A DNA stretch of 64,000 nt from UBA2705 sp963977125 (GTDB lineage: Bacteria > Pseudomonadota > Alphaproteobacteria > Micavibrionales > Micavibrionaceae), in the NCBI GenBank assembly GCA_963977125.1, contig CAXBNJ010000006.1, positions 1 through 64,000 on the forward strand. Reading direction: 5' to 3'. Positions 51,612 to 59,278 of the stretch are shown here, piece by piece. The first letter of the stretch is position 1, and each line of letters opens with the position of its first letter. The notes below the pieces were generated by a model, which worked only from the letters and a program-made list of their open reading frames with translations, was not told where the DNA came from and did not search any database. The translations under genes were made by a program, and so were the position numbers.

Positions 51612-53111
51612 TTAGATAATGAATGTTCCATCATCAACGAGAGTCTCAATGCTGTCCAATTGTGCGCCTCGAGTAATCTCCACAAGGCTGACCCAATCGC
51701 CAGCGCCTTGTTCCCGTATCTCTAACGTTGCACTTTTGCCCTTATCGGCATCAACTAAGCGCACAAAATCAGCAATGAGGGCATCAGATTCTGTATCGAA
51801 TTGTAGTAGATCTGATATATCAATCATATCACCTTGTTTGGCGTTAAAATCAAAGACGCGATCAATGCTTTGGCCGTCTAAATCATTTTGCTCCCATGTG
51901 AAGCGGTCAGCGCCTTTACCACCATAAAGCCTGTCATCACCAGCGCCGCCATTAATTATATCGTCGCCGTGTCCCCCTTTAATGAGGTCATTTCCCTCGC
52001 CACCAAAGACATTGTCTTGCCCTGCGCGACCAATAAAACGATCATCGCCATTACCTAAATGAACGGTGCTGGTCTCATATTGTCCTAAAATACGCACAGA
52101 GTCAGCATCATCACCGCTATCTACGCTAAAGATTGTGTAACCTTGGTCGCCTTTTAAATATAGCGTATCTGCGCCGTCATTGGTCTCAATGGTGAAATTA
52201 TTAGACCAGCCAGAACCATTAGACTTGGCGAAGACTGAGATTTTATCATCGCCATCACCTGTTTCAACATCACCACGTTTGGCATCACGAATAACGACAG
52301 TGGAGTCTTCTGATCCGCTCAATGTCACGCTCGTATGGACAAAGTTTTTTACTGTCACGCTTGCATGGTGGTTGGCGTCTATTTCTATGTTCTTAATGCT
52401 GTTCCATTCAGATTTTAATAGAGCATTTACATGGCCATTGGCTTTGACATTATAGACAAATACAGCGTCATCACTTACGGTGCTTACGTTAATATCCTCT
52501 GCCGTTAGTTTACGTCTCTCTGCGCTTAAATCTGATGAGATATTGTGGCTCTCTGAATTATTTGTTGTGCCAACATGGAATGTTGCATTGCTCAAACGTA
52601 TACCAAGGTCAAAACTGTCTTCTGTTACGGGCTCTAATGGCTGGTCATCGTCGGTAGCTGCCGGTAGAGCGATTAATGAGGCGTTATCAGTCTTTACCTC
52701 GTTTGTGGCGTTTTGAGCGTATTGTGTTTGGTTTGCAACCAAAATAGAGCTCAGAGGTGATTGCGCGTTTGCGTGGCTCGGCAAGCGCGTTAAATAGTCA
52801 ACGATGGTTTCCTCTAACGGGCCAAGGTCATCATAACCTGATTGAAAAACAGCTGTGGTGAAACCACCAATGCTTGGTGTTACTGTTGTTCGCGTCTCTG
52901 CCATAGGGGCGTCCACGGCCTCGCCACTTTGTGGCTCAATATTTTGTAAGCTTTGTATAAGATCAGCTGAAATCGTTATCTCATCTTCATCGCCCTGTCC
53001 ACCTAAACTATAAAGAGAACTGTTTTGCGCATAGAGGATCTCTTCTACAGCGGTAAGCGCCTCTTCTAAAGTATAGTGTTTAGGGTCTGTTTCTGAATTG
53101 TATTTTGTCAT
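51612..53111 (-). CDS. RTX (calcium-binding repeat) protein
   Basis: This 499-residue protein is probably secreted by a type I system. At about 353-405 it has six consecutive nonapeptides of the GGxGxDxxx type (GNGDDRFIG, GEGNDLIKG, GHGDDIING, GAGDDRLYG, GKGADRF and one degenerate). A carboxy-terminal Asp/Ile-rich region (FDFNAKQGDMIDISDLLQFD) serves as the uncleaved secretion signal. The amino half is acidic and Ser/Thr-rich with no recognised enzymatic domain and no Sec signal. No type I transporter genes are nearby, so export must use a system encoded elsewhere. Adhesin, matrix or toxin-like roles are all open. Confidence 0.85.
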   Translation of the reverse strand: MTKYNSETDPKHYTLEEALTAVEEILYAQNSSLYSLGGQGDEDEITISADLIQSLQNIEPQSGEAVDAPMAETRTTVTPSIGGFTTAVFQSGYDDLGPLEETIVDYLTRLPSHANAQSPLSSILVANQTQYAQNATNEVKTDNASLIALPAATDDDQPLEPVTEDSFDLGIRLSNATFHVGTTNNSESHNISSDLSAERRKLTAEDINVSTVSDDAVFVYNVKANGHVNALLKSEWNSIKNIEIDANHHASVTVKNFVHTSVTLSGSEDSTVVIRDAKRGDVETGDGDDKISVFAKSNGSGWSNNFTIETNDGADTLYLKGDQGYTIFSVDSGDDADSVRILGQYETSTVHLGNGDDRFIGRAGQDNVFGGEGNDLIKGGHGDDIINGGAGDDRLYGGKGADRFTWEQNDLDGQSIDRVFDFNAKQGDMIDISDLLQFDTESDALIADFVRLVDADKGKSATLEIREQGAGDWVSLVEITRGAQLDSIETLVDDGTFII

Positions 53112-53426
53112 GATCTATCCTTTTAAGTATATACAAATGCTTATATGCAAAATAAATGCCAGTTATGTATATACAGCAGGGAGGCCGATAACTTACTGTT
53201 TTGTCTGTATTTATTGTCCAATTGATGCGAGAATGTAATGAAAAACTAATACTAAAGCCTATAGGCGAGTTTTGCCTTACTCGGCAGTTCGTACCATAAT
53301 GAGACGCGTAAAACGCCCCTATGGCTTATAATATGCGTGCGGAAAGCCTTGCCAACTATGATTTTTTTGATTATAGAATATTATATTAATTCATTAATTT
53401 AACTTATTCATAGGGGAAATATCAGC
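53112..53426. promoter_or_regulatory. RTX/mscS divergent intergenic region
   Basis: No gene is supported in these 315 bp. Nearest the RTX start are two copies of the palindrome GTATATAC (53127-53134 and 53167-53174), 40 bp apart centre to centre. A 10-bp palindrome GCCTATAGGC lies at 53257-53266. The half next to mscS is very A+T-rich and ends with AGGGGAAA before the mscS start. The paired GTATATAC sites are suitable operators for the RTX gene. Confidence 0.45.
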
Positions 53427-54266
53427 ATGGACGTTGATAATATAACACAAACAATAATTGGCTATATAAGCGTGTACGGCCTTAAAGTTCTAGCGGCTAT
53501 CGCCATATTCATAATTGGTAAATGGGTTGCTAAGAAACTCGTCGGCATAGTTAAAAATGCAATGCTTAAGTCAAATGTCGATGCGACACTCGTGGCTTTT
53601 GCTGGTAACATTATGTACGGCTTAGCTGTTGCTTTTGTTTCTATTGCGGCATTAAGCCAGCTTGGCGTTGAAACAACATCTCTTGCTGCTATTATCGCTG
53701 CGGCTGGTTTGGCTATTGGTTTGGCCTTACAAGGTTCTCTGGCCAATTTCGCAGCCGGTATTATGTTGATCATATTCCGTCCATTTAAAATGGGTGATTA
53801 TGTTGAAGCGGGCGGTACAGCAGGTACGGTTGAAGAAATTTCAATTTTCACAACAATCTTTAAAACGCCAGATAACAAAGAAGTGATCGTTCCAAATAAC
53901 ATGATCACATCAGGCATCATTATAAACGTATCAGCCAAAGCTGAGCGCCGCATTGATTTGGTTGTTGGCGTAGGTTACGGCGATGATTTGTTGAAAGTCA
54001 AAAAAGTCCTGGCTGAGATCGTTGCCGCTGAGCCACGCGTTCTTAAAGACCACGATGTAACAATCGCTGTCTCTGAGCTTGCTGATAGCAGTGTTAATCT
54101 GGTTGTACGCCCTTGGGTGAAAACAGAAGATTATTGGGCTGTGCGCTTTGACCTTACAGAAGCTGTGAAAACAACATTTGATAAAGAAGGCATTTCTATC
54201 CCATTCCCACAACGTGACTTACACGTTATTAATGGCGAAATGGCGATTGCTAAAAAAGCAGCATAA
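53427..54266 (+). CDS. Small-conductance mechanosensitive channel, MscS family
   Basis: MscS channels open under membrane tension and release osmolytes on hypo-osmotic shock. The 279-residue protein matches the size of E. coli MscS. It has three amino-terminal helices, the pore helix GLALQGSLANFAAGIMLIIF (about 92-111), and the middle domain with DYVEAGGTAGTVEEISIFTT and VPNNMI. A carboxy-terminal cytoplasmic domain follows. It is a single gene followed by a bidirectional terminator. Confidence 0.94.
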   Translation: MDVDNITQTIIGYISVYGLKVLAAIAIFIIGKWVAKKLVGIVKNAMLKSNVDATLVAFAGNIMYGLAVAFVSIAALSQLGVETTSLAAIIAAAGLAIGLALQGSLANFAAGIMLIIFRPFKMGDYVEAGGTAGTVEEISIFTTIFKTPDNKEVIVPNNMITSGIIINVSAKAERRIDLVVGVGYGDDLLKVKKVLAEIVAAEPRVLKDHDVTIAVSELADSSVNLVVRPWVKTEDYWAVRFDLTEAVKTTFDKEGISIPFPQRDLHVINGEMAIAKKAA

Positions 54267-54288
54267 TAACGCCTAAAGTAAGATACAT

Positions 54289-54322
54289 AAAAACCGCTAA
54301 TCATTATGATTGGCGGTTTTTT
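54289..54322. terminator. Bidirectional terminator between mscS and cysNC
   Basis: A long stem (54289-54303 with 54307-54322, one G-T wobble pair) reads A5-CCGCTAATCA and TGATTGGCGG-T6. It lies between the convergent mscS and cysNC stops and has A- and T-runs suitable for both directions. Confidence 0.85.
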
Positions 54323-54357
54323 ATGCGCTTAAGCGTTGTTCTTTGAGGTGGCGGGCG

Positions 54358-56217
54358 CTATAGATACTCATGCTCTTCTAAATAGCGAATGACTTGGTCG
54401 GCAAGTTCGGCGGCGCTAAATTGGGTGGTGTCGAGTGATATTTCAGCATTCTCTGGCGCTTCATAGGGGCTGCCAATGCCCGTGAAGTTTGGAATCTCAC
54501 CACTGCGCGCCTTTTTATACAGCCCCTTAACATCGCGTTTTTCGGCAACGCTTAACGGCGTATCAATATAGACTTCGATAAAGTTCTCAGCGCCAATTAT
54601 ATCTCGCGCCAAAAGTCGCTCAGCTCTGAATGGTGAAATAAATGACACAACCGTGATCATGCCCGCATCGAGCATTAATTTGGAGACTTCTGAAATACGG
54701 CGAATATTCTCCGCGCGGTCCGTATCCGAAAACCCCAGATCTTTATTAAGGCCATGGCGCACATTATCGCCATCAAGTGTGATGGTGTGTTTATGCTTGG
54801 CGTGTAATTTTTGTTCTAAAATATTGGCAATAGTTGATTTACCTGCGCCTGATAAGCCCGTCATCCAAATAGCGCACGGCTTTTGATGTTTGATTTCAGC
54901 GCGCGCGTCGCGCGTAATCACCATGTTTTCTTCAAAAACATTATGGGCGCGGCGCATGGAGTGGTTAATCATGCCCATAGCAACCGTTTCATTGCTGAGT
55001 GGATTAATGAGAATATAAGAGCCGAGGATTTTATTATCCTGATAAGGCATAAAGCTCAGCAGGCGGTCTAGATATAGGGTAGAGCAGCCAATTTCGTTCA
55101 TTTCGAGCGTTTTACAAGGTAATTTCTCGTAATGATTAACGTCAATCTTATAATCAGGCTTACCTAAAGTGCATTTTGCTGAAAACGCAGCGGATTGGAA
55201 AATATATTGCCGCCCGGCAATCAAATGCTCTTGGTTCATCCAAATCAGCTCTGATTTAAAAATATCGGCTGTTTCACATTGTGAATGGGGTGAGGTGAGG
55301 ACATCGCCGCGTGACAAGTCGATTTCATCATCAAGGGTCAAGGTGATGGATTCACCCGTAAAGGCTTCATCGCGCTCACCATCCGCCGTGACAATTGCTT
55401 TAATAGTGCTGGCTTTGTTCGAAGGGCTGGCCATGACGCGCTGGCCTTTTTTTACGCGGCCTGCGGCGACCGTGCCGGCAAAACCGCGAAAGTCAAGATT
55501 GGGTCTATTGACCCATTGAATAGGCATTGCGAATTCATTTGAGGGGCTTTTAGCGCTTGCTGTGACGTCAATATTCTCTAAATAGTCTAAAATGGAGTGG
55601 CCTTTATACCATGGCGCTTTTTCTGATTTTGTGACGACATTATCACCGTTAAGCGCCGAAAGCGGCACAAATTCGATGGTTTCAAAGCCGAGCTCTTGGG
55701 CGTTGTCGAGAAAGGCGGTGCGAATATTGTCAAAAATAGCTTGATCAAATTCAACCAAATCCATTTTATTAATAGCGACCACCACATGTTTGACGCCAAT
55801 CATTGAAACAATAAAGCTGTGGCGCTTGGTTTGGACGAGCAAGCCCTTACGGGCGTCCACCATAATAATGGCAAGGTCAGCATTTGATGCGCCTGTGGCC
55901 ATGTTACGTGTGTATTCTTCATGGCCAGGCGTATCAATCGCAATAAATTTACGCGTCCCTTTAGAAAAGTAACGATAAGCGACATCAATGGTAATGCCTT
56001 GTTCGCGCTCAGCGGAGAGGCCGTCAATTAAGAGCGCATAATCGATAGAATCGCCCGTTGTGCCAAATTTCTTGCTGTCTTCTTTTAGCGCTGCAATATG
56101 GTCATCAGGCACTTGACCCGCTTCAAAAAGCATGCGGCCAATCAGCGTGGACTTACCGTCATCAACCGACCCACAAGTAATAAAGCGCAAGAGGCTATGT
56201 TCTGTTGAAATACTCAT
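54358..56217 (-). CDS. cysNC: Bifunctional sulfate adenylyltransferase GTPase subunit / APS kinase (CysNC)
   Basis: The amino-terminal CysN half is the GTPase that drives sulfate adenylylation by CysD. It has the P-loop GSVDDGKSTLIG (about 16-27), DTPGHEEY, and NKMDLV motifs with elongation-factor-like beta domains to about 440. The carboxy-terminal APS kinase half begins with the P-loop GLSGAGKST (about 455) and phosphorylates APS to PAPS. The protein has 619 residues from the ATG at 56217, one base after the cysD stop; an upstream in-frame ATG at 56259 lies inside cysD. CysN-CysC fusions are common in alphaproteobacteria. Confidence 0.95.
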   Translation of the reverse strand: MSISTEHSLLRFITCGSVDDGKSTLIGRMLFEAGQVPDDHIAALKEDSKKFGTTGDSIDYALLIDGLSAEREQGITIDVAYRYFSKGTRKFIAIDTPGHEEYTRNMATGASNADLAIIMVDARKGLLVQTKRHSFIVSMIGVKHVVVAINKMDLVEFDQAIFDNIRTAFLDNAQELGFETIEFVPLSALNGDNVVTKSEKAPWYKGHSILDYLENIDVTASAKSPSNEFAMPIQWVNRPNLDFRGFAGTVAAGRVKKGQRVMASPSNKASTIKAIVTADGERDEAFTGESITLTLDDEIDLSRGDVLTSPHSQCETADIFKSELIWMNQEHLIAGRQYIFQSAAFSAKCTLGKPDYKIDVNHYEKLPCKTLEMNEIGCSTLYLDRLLSFMPYQDNKILGSYILINPLSNETVAMGMINHSMRRAHNVFEENMVITRDARAEIKHQKPCAIWMTGLSGAGKSTIANILEQKLHAKHKHTITLDGDNVRHGLNKDLGFSDTDRAENIRRISEVSKLMLDAGMITVVSFISPFRAERLLARDIIGAENFIEVYIDTPLSVAEKRDVKGLYKKARSGEIPNFTGIGSPYEAPENAEISLDTTQFSAAELADQVIRYLEEHEYL

Positions 56218-56218
56218 T

Positions 56219-57118
56219 CTAGAAATAGCCCTCTCTTTTCTTTTGTTCCATTGAGGCATTGCTATCTTTATCTATGGCGCGGCCTTGTCGCTCAGAGACT
56301 TTCGCATGTTTCATTTCATCAATAATCGCAGGTAGAGTATCGGCCTCGGAGAGCACCGCGCCGGTTAGCGGATAACAGCCAAGGGTGCGAAAACGCACAG
56401 AGCGCATTTGCGGCTCTTCGCCTTTGAGCAGCGGAATACGTTCATCATCGACCATAACAATCATGCCATCACGCTCAATAACAGGGCGTTTTTTTGCAAG
56501 GTAAAGCGGCACAATATCAATATTCTCAGCGGCGATATAATCCCAAATATCTTGCTCCGTCCAATTAGAGAGGGGGAAAACGCGAATACTTTCGCCTTTG
56601 TTCTTGCGCGTGTTGTACAGATTCCATGGCTCAGGGCGCTGATTTTTAGGGTCCCAATGATGGTTTTTATCACGGAAGGAGAATATGCGCTCTTTGGCGC
56701 GTGATTTTTCTTCATCGCGCCGCGCGCCACCAAAGGCTGCGTCAAAACCATGTGTATCAAGCGCTTGGCGTAGCGCCGCGGTTTTCATGATATCGGTGTA
56801 ATTTGAGGCGTGATCAAATGGATTGATATTCTTCGCCACTCCGTCTGGGTTTGTATGGACAAGAAGATCAAGACCGTGATCTTTGACCACCTTGTCGCGA
56901 AAAGCGATCATTTCTTGGAATTTCCATGTGGTGTCGACATGCAAAAGCGGGAAAGGCAATTTTGCTGGATAAAAGGCTTTAAGCGCCACATGCAGTAAAA
57001 CCGAGCTATCTTTGCCAATCGAATAGAGCATTACAGGGTTATCACATTGCGCCACGGTTTCGCGCATAATGTGAATGGCTTCGTCTTCAAGTGTTTTTAA
57101 ATAGGATATATTCATCAT
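56219..57118 (-). CDS. cysD: Sulfate adenylyltransferase subunit 2
   Basis: CysD is the catalytic subunit that makes APS from ATP and sulfate. The 299-residue N-type ATP pyrophosphatase has the PP-loop VMLYSIGKDSSVLLHV (about 29-44). FGGARRDEEKSRAKER and FPLSNWTEQDIWDY follow as family hallmarks. It is the first gene of a two-gene operon with cysNC. Other genes needed for sulfate reduction or for sulfation are not in the window. Confidence 0.96.
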   Translation of the reverse strand: MMNISYLKTLEDEAIHIMRETVAQCDNPVMLYSIGKDSSVLLHVALKAFYPAKLPFPLLHVDTTWKFQEMIAFRDKVVKDHGLDLLVHTNPDGVAKNINPFDHASNYTDIMKTAALRQALDTHGFDAAFGGARRDEEKSRAKERIFSFRDKNHHWDPKNQRPEPWNLYNTRKNKGESIRVFPLSNWTEQDIWDYIAAENIDIVPLYLAKKRPVIERDGMIVMVDDERIPLLKGEEPQMRSVRFRTLGCYPLTGAVLSEADTLPAIIDEMKHAKVSERQGRAIDKDSNASMEQKKREGYF

Positions 57119-57348
57119 GACCAGATAATAAGACAGTGTAATAGAGTGTTATTTATATCTGATTAGCGGATTCCCCACAATAGCCACGGCGGCCTTTGCG
57201 CATATTATAGGCGGATAAATCACGCCTGAAGGTGCGGGGTTAAAAGATTTATTGGCGTGGAAATAAAGAACTGTAAAACATATCTTGTCTTTGTAGACTG
57301 TTTCGTGTTATGTAATATCAAAATATAAGCGAATTGGAATATACAGCT

Positions 57349-58221
57349 ATGCAAAATACAACGCCACAAGGTGAAATAGAGACCCCATCTAAGTTACGGG
57401 TCGCTTGGGATGCAGCAAAGGACTATCCGGTTATAGTACACCGTGATTGGTCTGCGAAGCGTACACGTAGCCGCAGCGCGACGGAGAGACGGCGCAGTTT
57501 AACGCTTAAGCACCATCCTTTATATTGGGATGCAAAATCGCGCGGTGATTATATTGCCGCACAAGAAATTGTTGATGATTTAATTTGTGATGAAGCGTTA
57601 TTGCGCTTATCGGCGATTATTGGCGAAAATAGAACGCCGTTGATTGTGGCGCCGTCTTTAACCAAAGAAGATCCAACCAATGTTATACCTGTAAGCTTCG
57701 CGCATAGCTTGGCCTTTGAATTTGATTTTCAGGTTTGCCGCGATATTTACCAGCATGATAAAGCGCATAGAACAGGCCGCAGCGGTTTTTATCGCTTGGC
57801 AATGAGCCCTGAATTTTACGGTCATGTGATCGAAGGGCAGGACTATGTCATTGTTGATGACGTCGCAACGCTTGGCGGAACATTGGCTGGATTGCGCAGC
57901 TTCATTGAAGATAATGGCGGAAATGTTATTGCCATGAGCGTTTTAGCGGATTCAAATATGAAAGCGCGTACAGGGCAGGGCGGTTTAGAAAAAGACTTTA
58001 ATTTGAATGCCTCAGTTGACGCAATTAAGAATTTGGAGCGCAAACACGGCAAGAGGCTGGATGCCTTTTTTAGGCGCAATAATGGCTTTGGCTTAGAAAG
58101 TCTAACGGCGCGCGAAGTCGATTTTTTGGCCTTTTTTGGCCGTGAAAATGGTATAGAGCGCTCAATTCTAGAAGAAAAGCAGGCTGCGTATATTGCCGAT
58201 AATGCGCGCAAGCAGCCTTAA
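57349..58221 (+). CDS. Phosphoribosyltransferase-domain protein
   Basis: This 290-residue protein has a type I PRTase PRPP-binding loop, YVIVDDVATLGGTLAGLRSF (about 165-184), after a strand. The amino-terminal part (about 10-60) is basic, with TRSRSATERRRS and a WDAKSRGDYIAAQEIVDD helix. The carboxy end (FFRRNNGFGLESLTAREVDFLAFFG) is distinct from nucleotide-salvage PRTases. The start is the ATG at 57349; a TTG at 57334 is less likely. It resembles PRTase domains carried by conjugative-element polyvalent proteins, but that link is a pattern-based inference. The target base or amine is unknown. Confidence 0.7.
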   Translation: MQNTTPQGEIETPSKLRVAWDAAKDYPVIVHRDWSAKRTRSRSATERRRSLTLKHHPLYWDAKSRGDYIAAQEIVDDLICDEALLRLSAIIGENRTPLIVAPSLTKEDPTNVIPVSFAHSLAFEFDFQVCRDIYQHDKAHRTGRSGFYRLAMSPEFYGHVIEGQDYVIVDDVATLGGTLAGLRSFIEDNGGNVIAMSVLADSNMKARTGQGGLEKDFNLNASVDAIKNLERKHGKRLDAFFRRNNGFGLESLTAREVDFLAFFGRENGIERSILEEKQAAYIADNARKQP

Positions 58222-58243
58222 TTTAAAGCTTTAAGCTTAAGCC

Positions 58244-59278
58244 TTAAATCACATGGCTTCTTTGCTCATCAATACCCATAGCCAGAATATAAGGGTCGGC
58301 TTTTTGGCGGGCGGAGAATTCAGCCTTGCTGCCGATATCTTGCCAATTAATCTCAATAAGGGACTGCGCGACGGCGCCGCCCAGTGTTGTGCCGGGGCCT
58401 AGAATGATTAGGCAATCCGGCGCAAATTCTTTGACACTGACTTGAACCGCGCTTGTGAAGTCATAATGTTCATAGACTTGATGTCCTAATGTATAATCAA
58501 ATATGTCTTGCGCAGGGCAGGCGTGGGGGCGCCAAATATGGCCGCGTCCATCAATCAAGCTCGTTTGTGGGTTTTGGAACATAGTGGCATTAAATATGTT
58601 TTGTGCCTGCTCAGCAATCGGTTTTTGCAGCGGTGTGTGAAAGGCGGCGTGATTGGGTAAAATAAGCGGGAAACGATCATCTAAAGGCGGTAATTTTTCC
58701 TTTAACGCGCTCAAAGCGTTTTGATTGCCGCCATAAACCAACATGCCACCAAGCATAATAGAGATATAAAGCTGAGCGCCTTGCTGCGCGTTTATCTCAT
58801 CAATCAGGCCGATAAGTTCGGCTTTTTGATCGTGCTTTACCTGCCAGTTTTCATCAATAAAGGGGTAAATGAGCTGCCCACCAATCAGCGAGTCTTGCAT
58901 TAAGCCGCCCATTGTATTGATTAGGGTCAGGGCGCTTGTAAAACTCAGCGCGCCTGCACAGGCCAGTGCAATATACCAGCCCATTGAATTGCCCGTTACG
59001 CCGACAATGTCATATTTACCACGGTTGATTGATAAAAAATCAGCATAGGCACAGCCATAAATAAGCGGTGAAGCATTATCACCGCGCGTATGTTCTTTAA
59101 GTGAATAAGCGGGGCGGTTATCAAGCTCGCTAATTGTGGTTTGTCCTAAGGCGGCGCGGAAGCTATCAATCTCGCCAATCAGCTCATTTTTGTCGCTATG
59201 GTGGCGGCCGAGATAACCAAGTTCTGGTTTATTATAAGTGCCGCGACCTGGCGCGATGACAAGCGCTCTTTTTTTCAT
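58244..59278 (-). CDS. FabD-like acyltransferase domain protein
   Basis: This 344-residue protein has the malonyl/acyl transferase fold. The nucleophile is in TGNSMGWYIA (Ser98; FabD has GHSLG), and the catalytic His lies in LPNHAAFHTPLQ (about 208-219). The oxyanion Gln/Arg pattern of true FabD is not obvious, and the His-to-Asn change in the elbow is unusual. Its start overlaps the E1 stop by 4 bp (ATGA), so they are coupled. It may load an acyl group produced by the adjacent E1 onto a carrier, rather than act as the housekeeping malonyl transferase. Confidence 0.75.
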   Translation of the reverse strand: MKKRALVIAPGRGTYNKPELGYLGRHHSDKNELIGEIDSFRAALGQTTISELDNRPAYSLKEHTRGDNASPLIYGCAYADFLSINRGKYDIVGVTGNSMGWYIALACAGALSFTSALTLINTMGGLMQDSLIGGQLIYPFIDENWQVKHDQKAELIGLIDEINAQQGAQLYISIMLGGMLVYGGNQNALSALKEKLPPLDDRFPLILPNHAAFHTPLQKPIAEQAQNIFNATMFQNPQTSLIDGRGHIWRPHACPAQDIFDYTLGHQVYEHYDFTSAVQVSVKEFAPDCLIILGPGTTLGGAVAQSLIEINWQDIGSKAEFSARQKADPYILAMGIDEQRSHVI

